Shown here piece by piece: positions 56,918 to 64,000 of a DNA stretch of 64,000 nucleotides. The position numbers and the translations under genes were made by a program. The stretch lies in NCBI RefSeq assembly GCF_039649665.1, contig NZ_JBDJAW010000025.1, positions 57,435-121,434 of the forward strand. Direction: 5' to 3'. Each line of letters begins with the position of its first letter. Position 1 is the first letter of the stretch. This DNA is from Microbispora sp. ZYX-F-249. Its GTDB lineage: Bacteria > Actinomycetota > Actinomycetes > Streptosporangiales > Streptosporangiaceae. Below the pieces are notes generated by a model. It made no database searches, was not told the origin of the DNA, and saw only the letters and a program-made list of their open reading frames with translations.

Positions 56918-57532
56918 GTGGCTGACCGTCCGTACGGGAGGCCCGCCGCGCCGACCGACAGCACGATCGAGTCCGAGGACTGGGACGGCCGTGACCTGTC
57001 GGGGGAGAGCCACCGCAACGTCGCCTTCGTCCGGGTGGACATGACCGAGGCGTCGGGCCGGGGCGCGGAGTTCTTCGAGTGCACCTTCCGCGACGTCCGG
57101 TTCAACGTCTCGGAGCACGCCGACTCCGCGTTCGTGAACTGCACGTTCGTCAGGTGCTCGTTCTTCGACGCCGCCTTCACCGGGTGCAAGCTCGTCGGCA
57201 GCATGTTCGACGACTGTTCCTACGACCTGCTCAAGGTGGAGGGCGGCGACTGGTCGTTCACCGGCCTGCCGGGGGCCGACCTGCGCCGCGTCTCGTTCGT
57301 GGACGTGCGCATGCGGGAGGCCGACCTGACCGGCGCGAGGTGTGCGGGAGCGACGATCCGCGGGACCGACCTGTCCGGCGCCTGGCTGCACCGGGCCGAC
57401 TTCTCCCGCTGCGACCTGCGCGGCAGCGACCTGTCCTCGCTCGACCCGCGTACGGCCGAGGTCGCGGGCGCGGTCATCGACGTGCCGCAGGCCGTCACGA
57501 TCGCCACCGCGCTCGGCCTCGACGTCCGATAG
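56918..57532 (+). CDS. Pentapeptide-repeat protein
   Basis: A 204-residue protein of A(D/N)LxX repeats, starting at about residue 38: RNVAFVRVDMTEASG, FVNCTFVRCSFFDAAFTGCKLVGS, LRRVSFVDVRMREADLTGARCAGATIRGTDLSGAWLHRADFSRCDLRGSDLSS. It should fold as a right-handed quadrilateral beta helix. Pentapeptide proteins such as Qnr/MfpA protect gyrase by DNA mimicry; members of this length (McbG-like) are common, but the role here is not shown. Start is a GTG. Divergent from the L,D-transpeptidase gene. Confidence 0.9.
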   Translation: MADRPYGRPAAPTDSTIESEDWDGRDLSGESHRNVAFVRVDMTEASGRGAEFFECTFRDVRFNVSEHADSAFVNCTFVRCSFFDAAFTGCKLVGSMFDDCSYDLLKVEGGDWSFTGLPGADLRRVSFVDVRMREADLTGARCAGATIRGTDLSGAWLHRADFSRCDLRGSDLSSLDPRTAEVAGAVIDVPQAVTIATALGLDVR

Positions 57533-57677
57533 CCGCCGTACGCCGGCTGCAGGCGCGTGCGCCGGGGAGCGCCGCGCCGGCCCGCGGCGGCGGGTCGCGG
57601 CTACGCCGTGCGTGCCGGGGTGCCGGGGGAGCGCCGTGCGTCGACGCGTGTCGGCGGGCCGCCGTACGATCGGCCGC

Positions 57678-58295
57678 GTGCTGCTGATGACGCTGGACGC
57701 CTATCCCGGCGGCCCCGGGATCCCCGCGGCGGACGACCAGGAGGCGCTGCGGATCGCCGCCGCGACCTTTTCCGGCGCGGATCCCGTCGTGGCGGTGGAC
57801 GAGGACGACCCCGGCGCGCCCCTCCGGTTCCTGCGCCGGGACGTCACGGGAGCGTTCGTGGCGGTCCAGGCGCGTCCCCCGGTCGCCGAGGCGCTCGGGC
57901 TGCTGCCGCACCCCGAGGGCGGGTGGTACCGCGAGACGTGGCGGGCGGCGGCCACCGTCGAACCTCCCGGGTACGGCGGCGCGCGGGCGACCGCGACGGG
58001 CATCTACTTCCTGCTGGAGCCGGGTGAGGAGTCCGCCTGGCACGCCGTGCGGTCGGACGAGGTGTGGCTGTGGCACCGGGGCGGGCCGCTGACGCTCGTC
58101 CTCGGTGGCGCGGGCGAGCGGCCCGGGGACGAGCGGGTCGTCGTCCTGGGCCCGGACGTGGAGAACGGGCAGGTTCCGCAGGCGGTGGTGCCCGCCGGCA
58201 CCTGGCAGGCCGCCCGTCCGGCGGGGACCGAGGGCGTGCTGGTGAGCTGTGTCGTGTCCCCCGGCTTCGACTTCGCCGACTTCACCGCGCTGTAG
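57678..58295 (+). CDS. Cupin DUF985-family protein
   Basis: About 205 residues. After an N-terminal extension (YPGGPGIPAADDQEALRIAAA), a DUF985 cupin: LLPHPEGGWYRETWRAAATV, TATGIYFLLEPGEESAWHAVRSDEVWLWHRGGPLTLVLGG and VPAGTWQAARPAGTEGVLVSCVVSPGFDFADF. The two His and one Glu of the metal site are visible. The start is the GTG at 57678 or the ATG at 57687; neither has a clear ribosome site. Function unknown (a plant and yeast relative is an epimerase-like cupin). Confidence 0.88.
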   Translation: MLLMTLDAYPGGPGIPAADDQEALRIAAATFSGADPVVAVDEDDPGAPLRFLRRDVTGAFVAVQARPPVAEALGLLPHPEGGWYRETWRAAATVEPPGYGGARATATGIYFLLEPGEESAWHAVRSDEVWLWHRGGPLTLVLGGAGERPGDERVVVLGPDVENGQVPQAVVPAGTWQAARPAGTEGVLVSCVVSPGFDFADFTAL

Positions 58296-58312
58296 GCCGG
58301 CCGTCCCGTCGC

Positions 58313-58855
58313 TCAGAAGGGGACGCCGGGGAGACCGACGCGGTCGGGGACCTGGCGGGGCAGCCCGCGCAGCCAGCCATCGAGGTCCGAGGGCCACCAG
58401 CGGCCCGCGGACAGCGTGCGCAGCGTCTCCTTGACCGCGCCGGCCGAGGCGGGGCTCGGCACCACCCGGGCCGGGGCGGCCCCGGCGAGCACGCCGAGCC
58501 ACCAGTGCCGCCGCGTCGGCGTCAGGCCGTCGGGGTCGAGGACGACGTAGTAATCGGGAAGCACCAGCCGTTCGGCGCGCAGCGCGCCGAGCGTCGTCTC
58601 GATGGCGACCTCCAGGCCGCCCACGGGGGTCGTGCCGTCGAAGAAGCCGGTCCACGCGTCGCCGACCTCGGCCAGCGGATCGGCGTCGTGGAGCACGTAC
58701 GTGGCGGTCGCACGGGTCACCACGTCGGTCATCTCGGCGGGCGTCCGCTGCCCCCGGGGGATCGCCCGCACGTTGTGCAGGCCGTCGAGCGCCGTCGTCA
58801 CCTCGGCCGCCCGGTCTCCCGCCACCACGACCACTGTGCTGCTCGGCCGTCGCAT
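58313..58855 (-). CDS. Conserved actinobacterial hypothetical protein
   Basis: A 180-residue soluble protein: STVVVVAGDRAAEVTTALDGLHNVRAIPRGQRTPAEM, DADPLAEVGDAWTGFFDGTTPVGGLEVAIETTLGALRAERLVLPDYYVVLDPDGL and RRHWWLGVLAGAAP. The pattern recalls a set of stand-alone proteins in Streptosporangiales. No domain can be named. ATG at 58855. Convergent with the cupin gene. Confidence 0.7.
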   Translation of the reverse strand: MRRPSSTVVVVAGDRAAEVTTALDGLHNVRAIPRGQRTPAEMTDVVTRATATYVLHDADPLAEVGDAWTGFFDGTTPVGGLEVAIETTLGALRAERLVLPDYYVVLDPDGLTPTRRHWWLGVLAGAAPARVVPSPASAGAVKETLRTLSAGRWWPSDLDGWLRGLPRQVPDRVGLPGVPF

Positions 58856-58955
58856 ACGGAGAGTCTAGGAAGCCGGGTGATAACCGTACGTGCCGGGGGG
58901 TAGACGAGGCACGGGTAGAGCGGGCACGGGTAGTGGGCAACGGGAGGGGACCGGG

Positions 58956-60386
58956 GTGCGGGACAGGGATCGCTGGGTGCTGACCGACGGGGAGTGGACG
59001 GCGAGCGCGAGCGAGCGGGACCGCACGGTCGCCGATCCGGCGACCGGGGAGCCGGTCGGCGACTTCCCCGCGGGGTGCGTCGAGGACGTGGAACGGGCGG
59101 TCGACTCGGCCCGCCGCGCCCAGCCCGCCTGGGCCCGTACGGCTCCCGCCGAGCGGGCGGCCCGCCTGCACCGCATGGCCGACCGGATCGAGGCCCACGC
59201 GGACGAGCTGGCCGAGCTGGTGACCAGGGAGATGGGCAAGCCGATCGGCGACAGCCGCGGCGGCGTGGCGGCGGGGATCGGCACCCTGAGGCAGTACGCC
59301 GAGCTGGGACCGCTGCACCGGGGACGGAGCCTGCAGGGCGGCTGGAACGCCACCGACCTGATGGTGCACGAGCCGCGCGGGGTCGTCGCGGTGATCACGC
59401 CGTGGAACGACCCGGTGGCCATCGCCTGCGGGCTCGTCGGGGCGGCCGTGGTGACCGGCAACACGGTCGTGCACAAGCCGTCGGAGCGTACGCCGCACAC
59501 CGGGGCGCTGCTCGCGGAGCTGATGGCCGCGGAGCTGCCGCCGGGCGTGCTGACCATGGTGCCCGGGGATCGGCACCCCGGCGAGGCGCTGGCCGCGCAT
59601 CCGGGGGTCGACCTCGTCGCGCACGTCGGCTCCACCGCCGCGGGCCGGGCCATCGCCGCCGTGGCCGCGCGCACCGGCGCCGGGACCCTGCTGGAGAACG
59701 GCGGCAAGGACCCCCTGATCGTGGACGCCGGGGTGGACGTGAAGTGGGCGGCCGGCCAGGCCGCGACCGGCTGCTTCGCCAACGCCGGGCAGATCTGCAC
59801 CTCGGCCGAGCGCGTCTACGTCCACCGTGACATCGCCGAGCAGTTCCTCGCCGCGCTCGTGCAGCGGGCCGAGGAACTGCGCATGGGGCCCGGCATGGAC
59901 GAGGAGACCACGCTCGGGCCGCTCGTCGACCGGGCCCAGCGCGACGTCGTGGACCGGCACGTACGCGGCGCGATCGAGGCGGGGGCGCGGCTGCTGACCG
60001 GGGGATACGTGCCCGAGGGGCCGGGGGCCTTCTACCCGCCGACCGTGCTGGCCGACTGCACGGAGAACATGGACGTCATGCGCGAGGAGACGTTCGGGCC
60101 CGTCGCGGCGGTGCGGGTGACCGAGTCGTTCGACGAGGCGCTGGAACTGGCCCGCGAGTCGCGGTACGGCCTGGCGGCCACCGTGCTCACCCCGTCGATG
60201 GCCAACGCCCAGCGCGCCTGGCGCGAGCTGCCGGTGGGCACGGTGAAGATCAACGCCGTCTTCGGCGGGGCGCCCGGTGGCGCGGCGCAGCCGCTGGGCT
60301 CCAGCGGGCACGGCTTCGGGTACGGCCCCGAGCTGCTCGACGAGATGACGCACACCAAGGTCGTGCACCTGAGCCCGCTGCCGTGA
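58956..60386 (+). CDS. Aldehyde dehydrogenase family protein
   Basis: A 476-residue NAD(P)-dependent dehydrogenase. The Rossmann residues are in VITPWNDPVAIACGLVGAAVVTGNTVVHKPSE, the catalytic Glu is in LLENGGKDP and the Cys in ANAGQICTSAERV; the EETFGPVAAVRV end motif follows. ENGGKD in place of ELGGKD is a slight variant. The start is the GTG at 58956 with AGGGGA upstream. The substrate cannot be told; the type resembles semialdehyde or betaine aldehyde dehydrogenases. Monocistronic. Confidence 0.95.
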   Translation: MRDRDRWVLTDGEWTASASERDRTVADPATGEPVGDFPAGCVEDVERAVDSARRAQPAWARTAPAERAARLHRMADRIEAHADELAELVTREMGKPIGDSRGGVAAGIGTLRQYAELGPLHRGRSLQGGWNATDLMVHEPRGVVAVITPWNDPVAIACGLVGAAVVTGNTVVHKPSERTPHTGALLAELMAAELPPGVLTMVPGDRHPGEALAAHPGVDLVAHVGSTAAGRAIAAVAARTGAGTLLENGGKDPLIVDAGVDVKWAAGQAATGCFANAGQICTSAERVYVHRDIAEQFLAALVQRAEELRMGPGMDEETTLGPLVDRAQRDVVDRHVRGAIEAGARLLTGGYVPEGPGAFYPPTVLADCTENMDVMREETFGPVAAVRVTESFDEALELARESRYGLAATVLTPSMANAQRAWRELPVGTVKINAVFGGAPGGAAQPLGSSGHGFGYGPELLDEMTHTKVVHLSPLP

Positions 60387-60538
60387 CCCGCCGGGCCGGG
60401 CCTCGTCGCCCGGGCCCGCGCACGACGATGAATGGACGAGTTCCAGCTTTGACCCGACATTGGGCGCCGCCCGCGTGATCGGCGCCGGTCGGCTGCCTAG
60501 CGTCTTCCTCGTACGATCCGTGACCTCGGGGGAGACTC

Positions 60539-61102
60539 ATGATCACCTGTATGGCCGCCGCGGCCCTCGCCGCGGCCCTGATCGCCGGACCGGCCGCGTT
60601 CGCCGACCCCGCGCCGCCCGCCGGCCCGTCCGGAGGTGGTGCGACGCCGCCCGACACGGTGGTCCACGAGCCCGGCTACGGCCCCACGGGGCCGGGCGAC
60701 GGCCCGGATGACGGGCCCGGCGACGGGCCGAGGTACGCACCCGTGGCGATGCCGGTCGCCGCCGGTTCCGCGGCCATGCCGAACGCCGCCGGTTCCGCGG
60801 CCATGCCGAACGCCGCCGGTTCCGCGGCCATGCCGAACGCCGCCGGTCCCGCACCCCTGATGCGCCCGCCGAGCGAGCCGAAGCAGGCCGTCTACCACCT
60901 GAAGGGCAAGGACGGCGTGCGGCACGACGTTGTGGTCGTCCCGATCTCGGACGACCCCTCCAAGCCGATCACGCTGCCCGACTTCGGGTTCCAGAAGTTC
61001 AAGGTGACGGACAAGCCGTACAACCACAGGGCGAAGCAGCACCGGGGGAAGAAGCACCGCCACGGCGGCAAGGCGCACCACCGGCGCCACCGTCACCGTT
61101 GA
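60539..61102 (+). CDS. Secreted repeat protein with basic His-rich tail
   Basis: A 187-residue exported protein. Signal peptide ITCMAAAALAAALIAGPAAFA, then a Gly/Pro/Asp-rich stretch (GPGDGPDDGPGDGP), then three tandem AAGSAAMPN units encoded by a 27-bp DNA repeat, a short folded part (KQAVYHLKGKDGVRHDVVVVPISDDP) and a tail rich in His, Arg and Lys. GGAGA precedes the ATG. The tail may bind metals or nucleic acids. Function unknown. Confidence 0.75.
   Translation: MITCMAAAALAAALIAGPAAFADPAPPAGPSGGGATPPDTVVHEPGYGPTGPGDGPDDGPGDGPRYAPVAMPVAAGSAAMPNAAGSAAMPNAAGSAAMPNAAGPAPLMRPPSEPKQAVYHLKGKDGVRHDVVVVPISDDPSKPITLPDFGFQKFKVTDKPYNHRAKQHRGKKHRHGGKAHHRRHRHR
60758..60838. repeat. 27-bp tandem repeat, three identical units
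   Basis: Units start at 60758, 60785 and 60812 and read GCCGCCGGTTCCGCGGCC ATGCCGAAC with no differences between them. A fourth partial unit follows. They code for AAGSAAMPN in the secreted protein. Confidence 0.9.
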
Positions 61103-61207
61103 CGGGCGCCTCATCGGGAAAGGCCGCTTGCCCCACGGAGCGGAATCCGCTCGGTACGGTTTCCTCATGATCGCACTACTCGGCAGCCGAGTCTCCGGAG
61201 AGCGCGG

Positions 61208-62347
61208 ATGACGGCGGTGACGACCGTGACGACCGGGCCGGCGCCGTTCGACCCGGCCCGCCCGCTGATGGGCGTGGAAGAGGAGTACGTCGTCGTCGAT
61301 CCCGCCACCCGGGCGGCGGCGCCGCGGGCGAGAGAGGTGGTCGGACGGGCCGCGGGGGCGCTGGGTGAGCGGACGAACACCGAGATCACCCTGTTCCAGG
61401 TGGAGGCCAAGACCGACCCGCACGCCGGGGTGGCCGGGCTGGAGGAGGACCTGCGCCGGATGCGTGAGGCGGTGGCGGCGGCCGCCCACGAGGAGGGGCT
61501 GGCCGTCGTGGCGTCGGGCACGCCGGTGCTGGGCGACGTCGTCCCGCCGCCGATCATCGACGGTCCTCGTTACCGGGTGGGCATCGAGAACTACCGCGCG
61601 CTGCACGACGAGCAGAGCATCTGCGCCGGTCACGTCCACGTCCACCTGCCGGACCGGGAACGCGCCGTGCTGGTGGGCAATCACCTGCGGCCGTGGCTGC
61701 CGGTGCTGATCGCCCTCATGGCCAACTCCCCGTTCTGGGCGGGGCGGGACACCGGGTATGCCAGCTGGCGCACGCTGTGCTGGACCAAGTGGCCGGTGGC
61801 GGGCCCTCCGCCGTACTTCGCCTCACTCGAGGAGTACGAGCGGCTGACCGGCGCGCTGGCCGAGGCGGGGGTGCTGGTGGACCCAGGGACGATCTTCTGG
61901 GACGTCCGCCCCTCGGCCAGGCTGCCGACGATCGAGGTCAGGGTGACCGACGTGCCCGCCACCGCGGCCGAGGCCGCGCTGCTCGCGATGGTCGTACGGG
62001 GACTGGTGGTGACCGCGCTGGAACGGGTGGAGCGCGGCGACCCCGGGCCCGAGCCGTCGGCCGAGCTGCTGCGCGCCGCCTACTGGCAGTCGGCCAGGGA
62101 CGGCCTCGACGGCCACGGCATCGACCCGCTCACCGGTGTGCGCCGGCCCGCCCGCGACCTCGCCGACGCGCTGCTGCGGCACGTCACCCCGGCCCTGGAG
62201 GAGACCGGCGACCTCGCCGAGGTGACCGCCCGGCTGAAGGTCCTGTACGCGGCCGGCACCGGGGCGGCCCGGCAGTGGGCCGCCCACGCCCGGCGGGGCC
62301 GCGCCGAGGACGTGGTGGACCACCTCGTCGCGCAGCTGCTGGACTGA
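61208..62347 (+). CDS. Glutamate-cysteine ligase family 2 (YbdK-like) protein
   Basis: A 379-residue carboxylate-amine ligase. The start is MGVEEEYVVVDP, the family signature; AKTDPHAG, GHVHVHLPDRERAVLVGNHLRPWLPVLIALMANSPFW, then TIFWDVRPSARLPTIEVRVTDVPATAAEAALLAMVVRGLV. In GCS2 it joins an amino acid to Glu or a related acid; the partner here is unknown. No antibiotic or thiol genes sit nearby. Starts 105 bases after the upstream gene. Confidence 0.92.
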   Translation: MTAVTTVTTGPAPFDPARPLMGVEEEYVVVDPATRAAAPRAREVVGRAAGALGERTNTEITLFQVEAKTDPHAGVAGLEEDLRRMREAVAAAAHEEGLAVVASGTPVLGDVVPPPIIDGPRYRVGIENYRALHDEQSICAGHVHVHLPDRERAVLVGNHLRPWLPVLIALMANSPFWAGRDTGYASWRTLCWTKWPVAGPPPYFASLEEYERLTGALAEAGVLVDPGTIFWDVRPSARLPTIEVRVTDVPATAAEAALLAMVVRGLVVTALERVERGDPGPEPSAELLRAAYWQSARDGLDGHGIDPLTGVRRPARDLADALLRHVTPALEETGDLAEVTARLKVLYAAGTGAARQWAAHARRGRAEDVVDHLVAQLLD

Positions 62348-62356
62348 CGGAGGCGC

Positions 62357-63910
62357 CTAAGCGCCGGGAAGCAGCGATGCCAGGAACGCGCGCAGCGGCT
62401 CCACGTGGCGGACGGGATCGCGCCACTGGGCCAGGAGGTCCTCCAGCAGGTGGCGCTCGGCGACCTGCTCGCGTCCCCGCCATGCCCGTACGACCGGGTG
62501 CAGGAAGGCGCTCTCGTGCGCCCGCTCGGGCACCGGGTGCCGCTTGATGGCGAACACGTCGGCGTGGGCGTCCCTGGGACCCCAGCGCAGGGTGACGGTG
62601 AAGGCGAGCGGAGCGTCCCCGAATCGGTCGACGGCGTAGTCCTCGGGCAGGTCCGCGTAGTGCGTGACCCGGCCGTCCGCCACGACGTAGACGTCGCACA
62701 GGTACTCGAACTGGGTCCACAGCGCCGAGCTGTAGTTGACCCGCTCCAGCATCGCCGAGGTGAGCTGGTCGGCGTCCACCGGCAGCGTCCGGTGCTCCAG
62801 CTCCGCGCCCTCGTACCGCTCGGCCAGCAGGGCCGCGAGCGTGCGCAGGTTGTAGCGGAACCCGTCGACGAACGCCGACGAGGCACGTTTGAAGTCGCGC
62901 GCCTGCATGAGCGTGCCGGCGAAGTAGAGCCCGTCGACGTTCGCCGACTGGAAGTCGGGCCGGACGGCCGGCATCCGGCCGCTCGGCACGAGGTCGGGCA
63001 GACAGGACGGCCCGAAGATCGACCGGTCCATGGTGAAGCCGGTGCAGCGCAGGACGGTGTCGTATTCGAGCACCGTGCTCTCGTCCTCGGCCAGCGTGTA
63101 GGTGATGGCCGCCTTGATCCGCTCGCCCTCGCGCCACAGCCGGTCGACCCGGCACTCCAGCACGCCGTGCAGGGTCTTGAACCAGTAGCTGTCCAGCAGC
63201 GCGCCGTACTGGCCGCGCACGTGGCCCGGGTGCTTGCTCGTCCAGGCGAGCCGTACGGGGCTGGGACTGGCGAGGTGGATGACGGCGGCGTGACCGAGCA
63301 TGGCCTGGGCGGTCTCGAAGGCCGCGTTGCCCTTGCCGATGATCAGCACGCGCTGGTCGGTGAACTCCTCCCCCTGGATCGGCATGTCCTCGTACCCCTG
63401 GGCGAGCTCGATGCCCGGGATGTCCGGCACGTACGGGCCGCCCCAACCGGCCGCCACGATGACGCACTCGGCGTGGAGCACCTCGTCGGCCGTGTGCACG
63501 GCGAACAGCCCGTCCGCCTTCTCGATCCGTTCCACGGGGGTGGAGAAGCGCACGTTGAGGCCGTGCTCGCGCTGGAAGTCGGTGAGATAGCGCACGAGGT
63601 CGTCGGCGTGCGGGAAGTACTCCTGCGAGTAGCGGGGGAACTGCAGGTCCGGCGAGTCGTTGAGCAGGGAGTTCCAGTCCCAGCGCAGCGCGATCTCGGG
63701 GTCCTTCTCGCTGATGTGCACCTTGTTGAGCGAGATCAGCCGGCGGTGGCGGGGGTAGCGCCGGAAGAAGGCCGCCGGCGCCGCCTCGCGCTCAAGCACG
63801 ATGTAGTCGGCGCCCGCGCGGTGCAGGAAATAGGCGAGTTGCAGGCCCCCGGGACCCGCGCCGACGATCAGGTAGCGGTGCGCCCGTCCGTCCGGGCCCG
63901 TGTCCGCCAT
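62357..63910 (-). CDS. FAD-dependent oxidoreductase (flavoprotein monooxygenase-like)
   Basis: A 517-residue flavoprotein. FAD motif YLIVGAGPGGLQLAYFLHRAGADYIVLERE at 13-44, and a second Rossmann motif RVLIIGKGNAAFETAQAMLG for NAD(P)H at about 200, with the FxGxxxHxxxW Baeyer-Villiger motif absent. VLRCTGFTMDRSIFG and FAGTLMQARDFKRASSAFVDGFRYNLRTLA are later FAD-family stretches. It should be a two-dinucleotide oxidoreductase; substrate unknown. The ATG overlaps the stop of the gene upstream by one base (TGATG), so it shares an operon that continues beyond the right edge. Confidence 0.9.
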   Translation of the reverse strand: MADTGPDGRAHRYLIVGAGPGGLQLAYFLHRAGADYIVLEREAAPAAFFRRYPRHRRLISLNKVHISEKDPEIALRWDWNSLLNDSPDLQFPRYSQEYFPHADDLVRYLTDFQREHGLNVRFSTPVERIEKADGLFAVHTADEVLHAECVIVAAGWGGPYVPDIPGIELAQGYEDMPIQGEEFTDQRVLIIGKGNAAFETAQAMLGHAAVIHLASPSPVRLAWTSKHPGHVRGQYGALLDSYWFKTLHGVLECRVDRLWREGERIKAAITYTLAEDESTVLEYDTVLRCTGFTMDRSIFGPSCLPDLVPSGRMPAVRPDFQSANVDGLYFAGTLMQARDFKRASSAFVDGFRYNLRTLAALLAERYEGAELEHRTLPVDADQLTSAMLERVNYSSALWTQFEYLCDVYVVADGRVTHYADLPEDYAVDRFGDAPLAFTVTLRWGPRDAHADVFAIKRHPVPERAHESAFLHPVVRAWRGREQVAERHLLEDLLAQWRDPVRHVEPLRAFLASLLPGA

Positions 63911-64000
63911 CAGTTCCGGGACTCCGCGGCGCCGTCGGTGTAGCCGGCCGCGACGATCTTCTCCGCCATCGCCGTGTACGCCGCCGGGTCCTCGGGAGCG
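63910..64000 (-). CDS. C-terminal end of an upstream operon gene, partial at right edge
   Basis: Only the last 29 codons are in the window (APEDPAAYTAMAEKIVAAG then YTDGAAESRN). Its stop and the ATG of the flavoprotein gene share a base, so it is the gene before it in one operon. Too short to assign. Confidence 0.6.
   Translation of the reverse strand, partial: APEDPAAYTAMAEKIVAAGYTDGAAESRN

Noticed and set aside
60758..60838. CRISPR array
   Set aside because: The repeats are adjacent without spacers and lie in a coding frame. The 17-bp repeats at 17209 also have no spacers.

Overview
The window comes from a high-GC actinomycete, most likely of the Streptosporangiales/Thermomonosporaceae type. 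This is an inference from G/C-rich third codon positions, many GTG starts, DUF5753 regulators, Pra-type conjugative-element genes and a class II lanthipeptide locus; there is no rRNA or species marker.

Region 1 (1-12.85 kb) is the right part of an actinomycete integrative and conjugative element (AICE). A leftward transfer operon (Pra-like protein, two small proteins, FtsK/TraB-type DNA translocase, zinc-ribbon protein) runs off the left edge. To its right is cargo: a DUF262 plus HEPN gene pair, a regulatory block (PP2C phosphatase, HTH protein, RsbW-like ATPase, XRE/DUF5753 regulator), and a three-gene cassette that looks like an ABC-three-component (ABC-3C) conflict system. Both defence-like cassettes are less GC-rich than the element backbone. 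A 16-bp palindrome, GTCTA-N6-TAGAC, recurs in front of three of the transcription units. The element ends at a 3' fragment of a tRNA-Ser(GCT) gene followed by its terminator, taken here as attR.

Region 2 (12.85-17.3 kb) is a scar zone. It holds a truncated tyrosine integrase, a second copy of the tRNA-end/terminator sequence, and two interspersed repeat families that alternate (B1-A1-B2-A2-B3-A3). Family B is a GC-rich hairpin whose arms co-vary between copies. A few small host-like genes sit between them.

Region 3 (17.3-30.5 kb) is ordinary chromosome: regulator/target pairs (TetR with a membrane protein, GntR, XRE with an SDR), a NarL-type two-component system, a secreted T1/barnase-type RNase with a barstar inhibitor, a GH16-like protein, a MaoC hydratase and tRNA-Arg(ACG).

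Region 4 (31-41 kb) is a lanthipeptide locus. A LanA precursor with a His/Cys/Thr-rich core, a LanM synthetase, an ABC-2 exporter and a serine hydrolase form one leftward operon. A second serine hydrolase and a secreted subtilase lie next to it. There is no C39-peptidase transporter, so leader removal must be assigned elsewhere.

Region 5 (41-64 kb) is mixed chromosome: a decayed plsC/cdsA pair, many single regulators with their targets, a serine hydrolase/response regulator/histidine kinase operon, an imine-reductase-like enzyme with an HxlR regulator, a CDP-alcohol phosphotransferase, an L,D-transpeptidase, an aldehyde dehydrogenase, a GCS2 ligase and an FAD-dependent oxidoreductase at the right edge.
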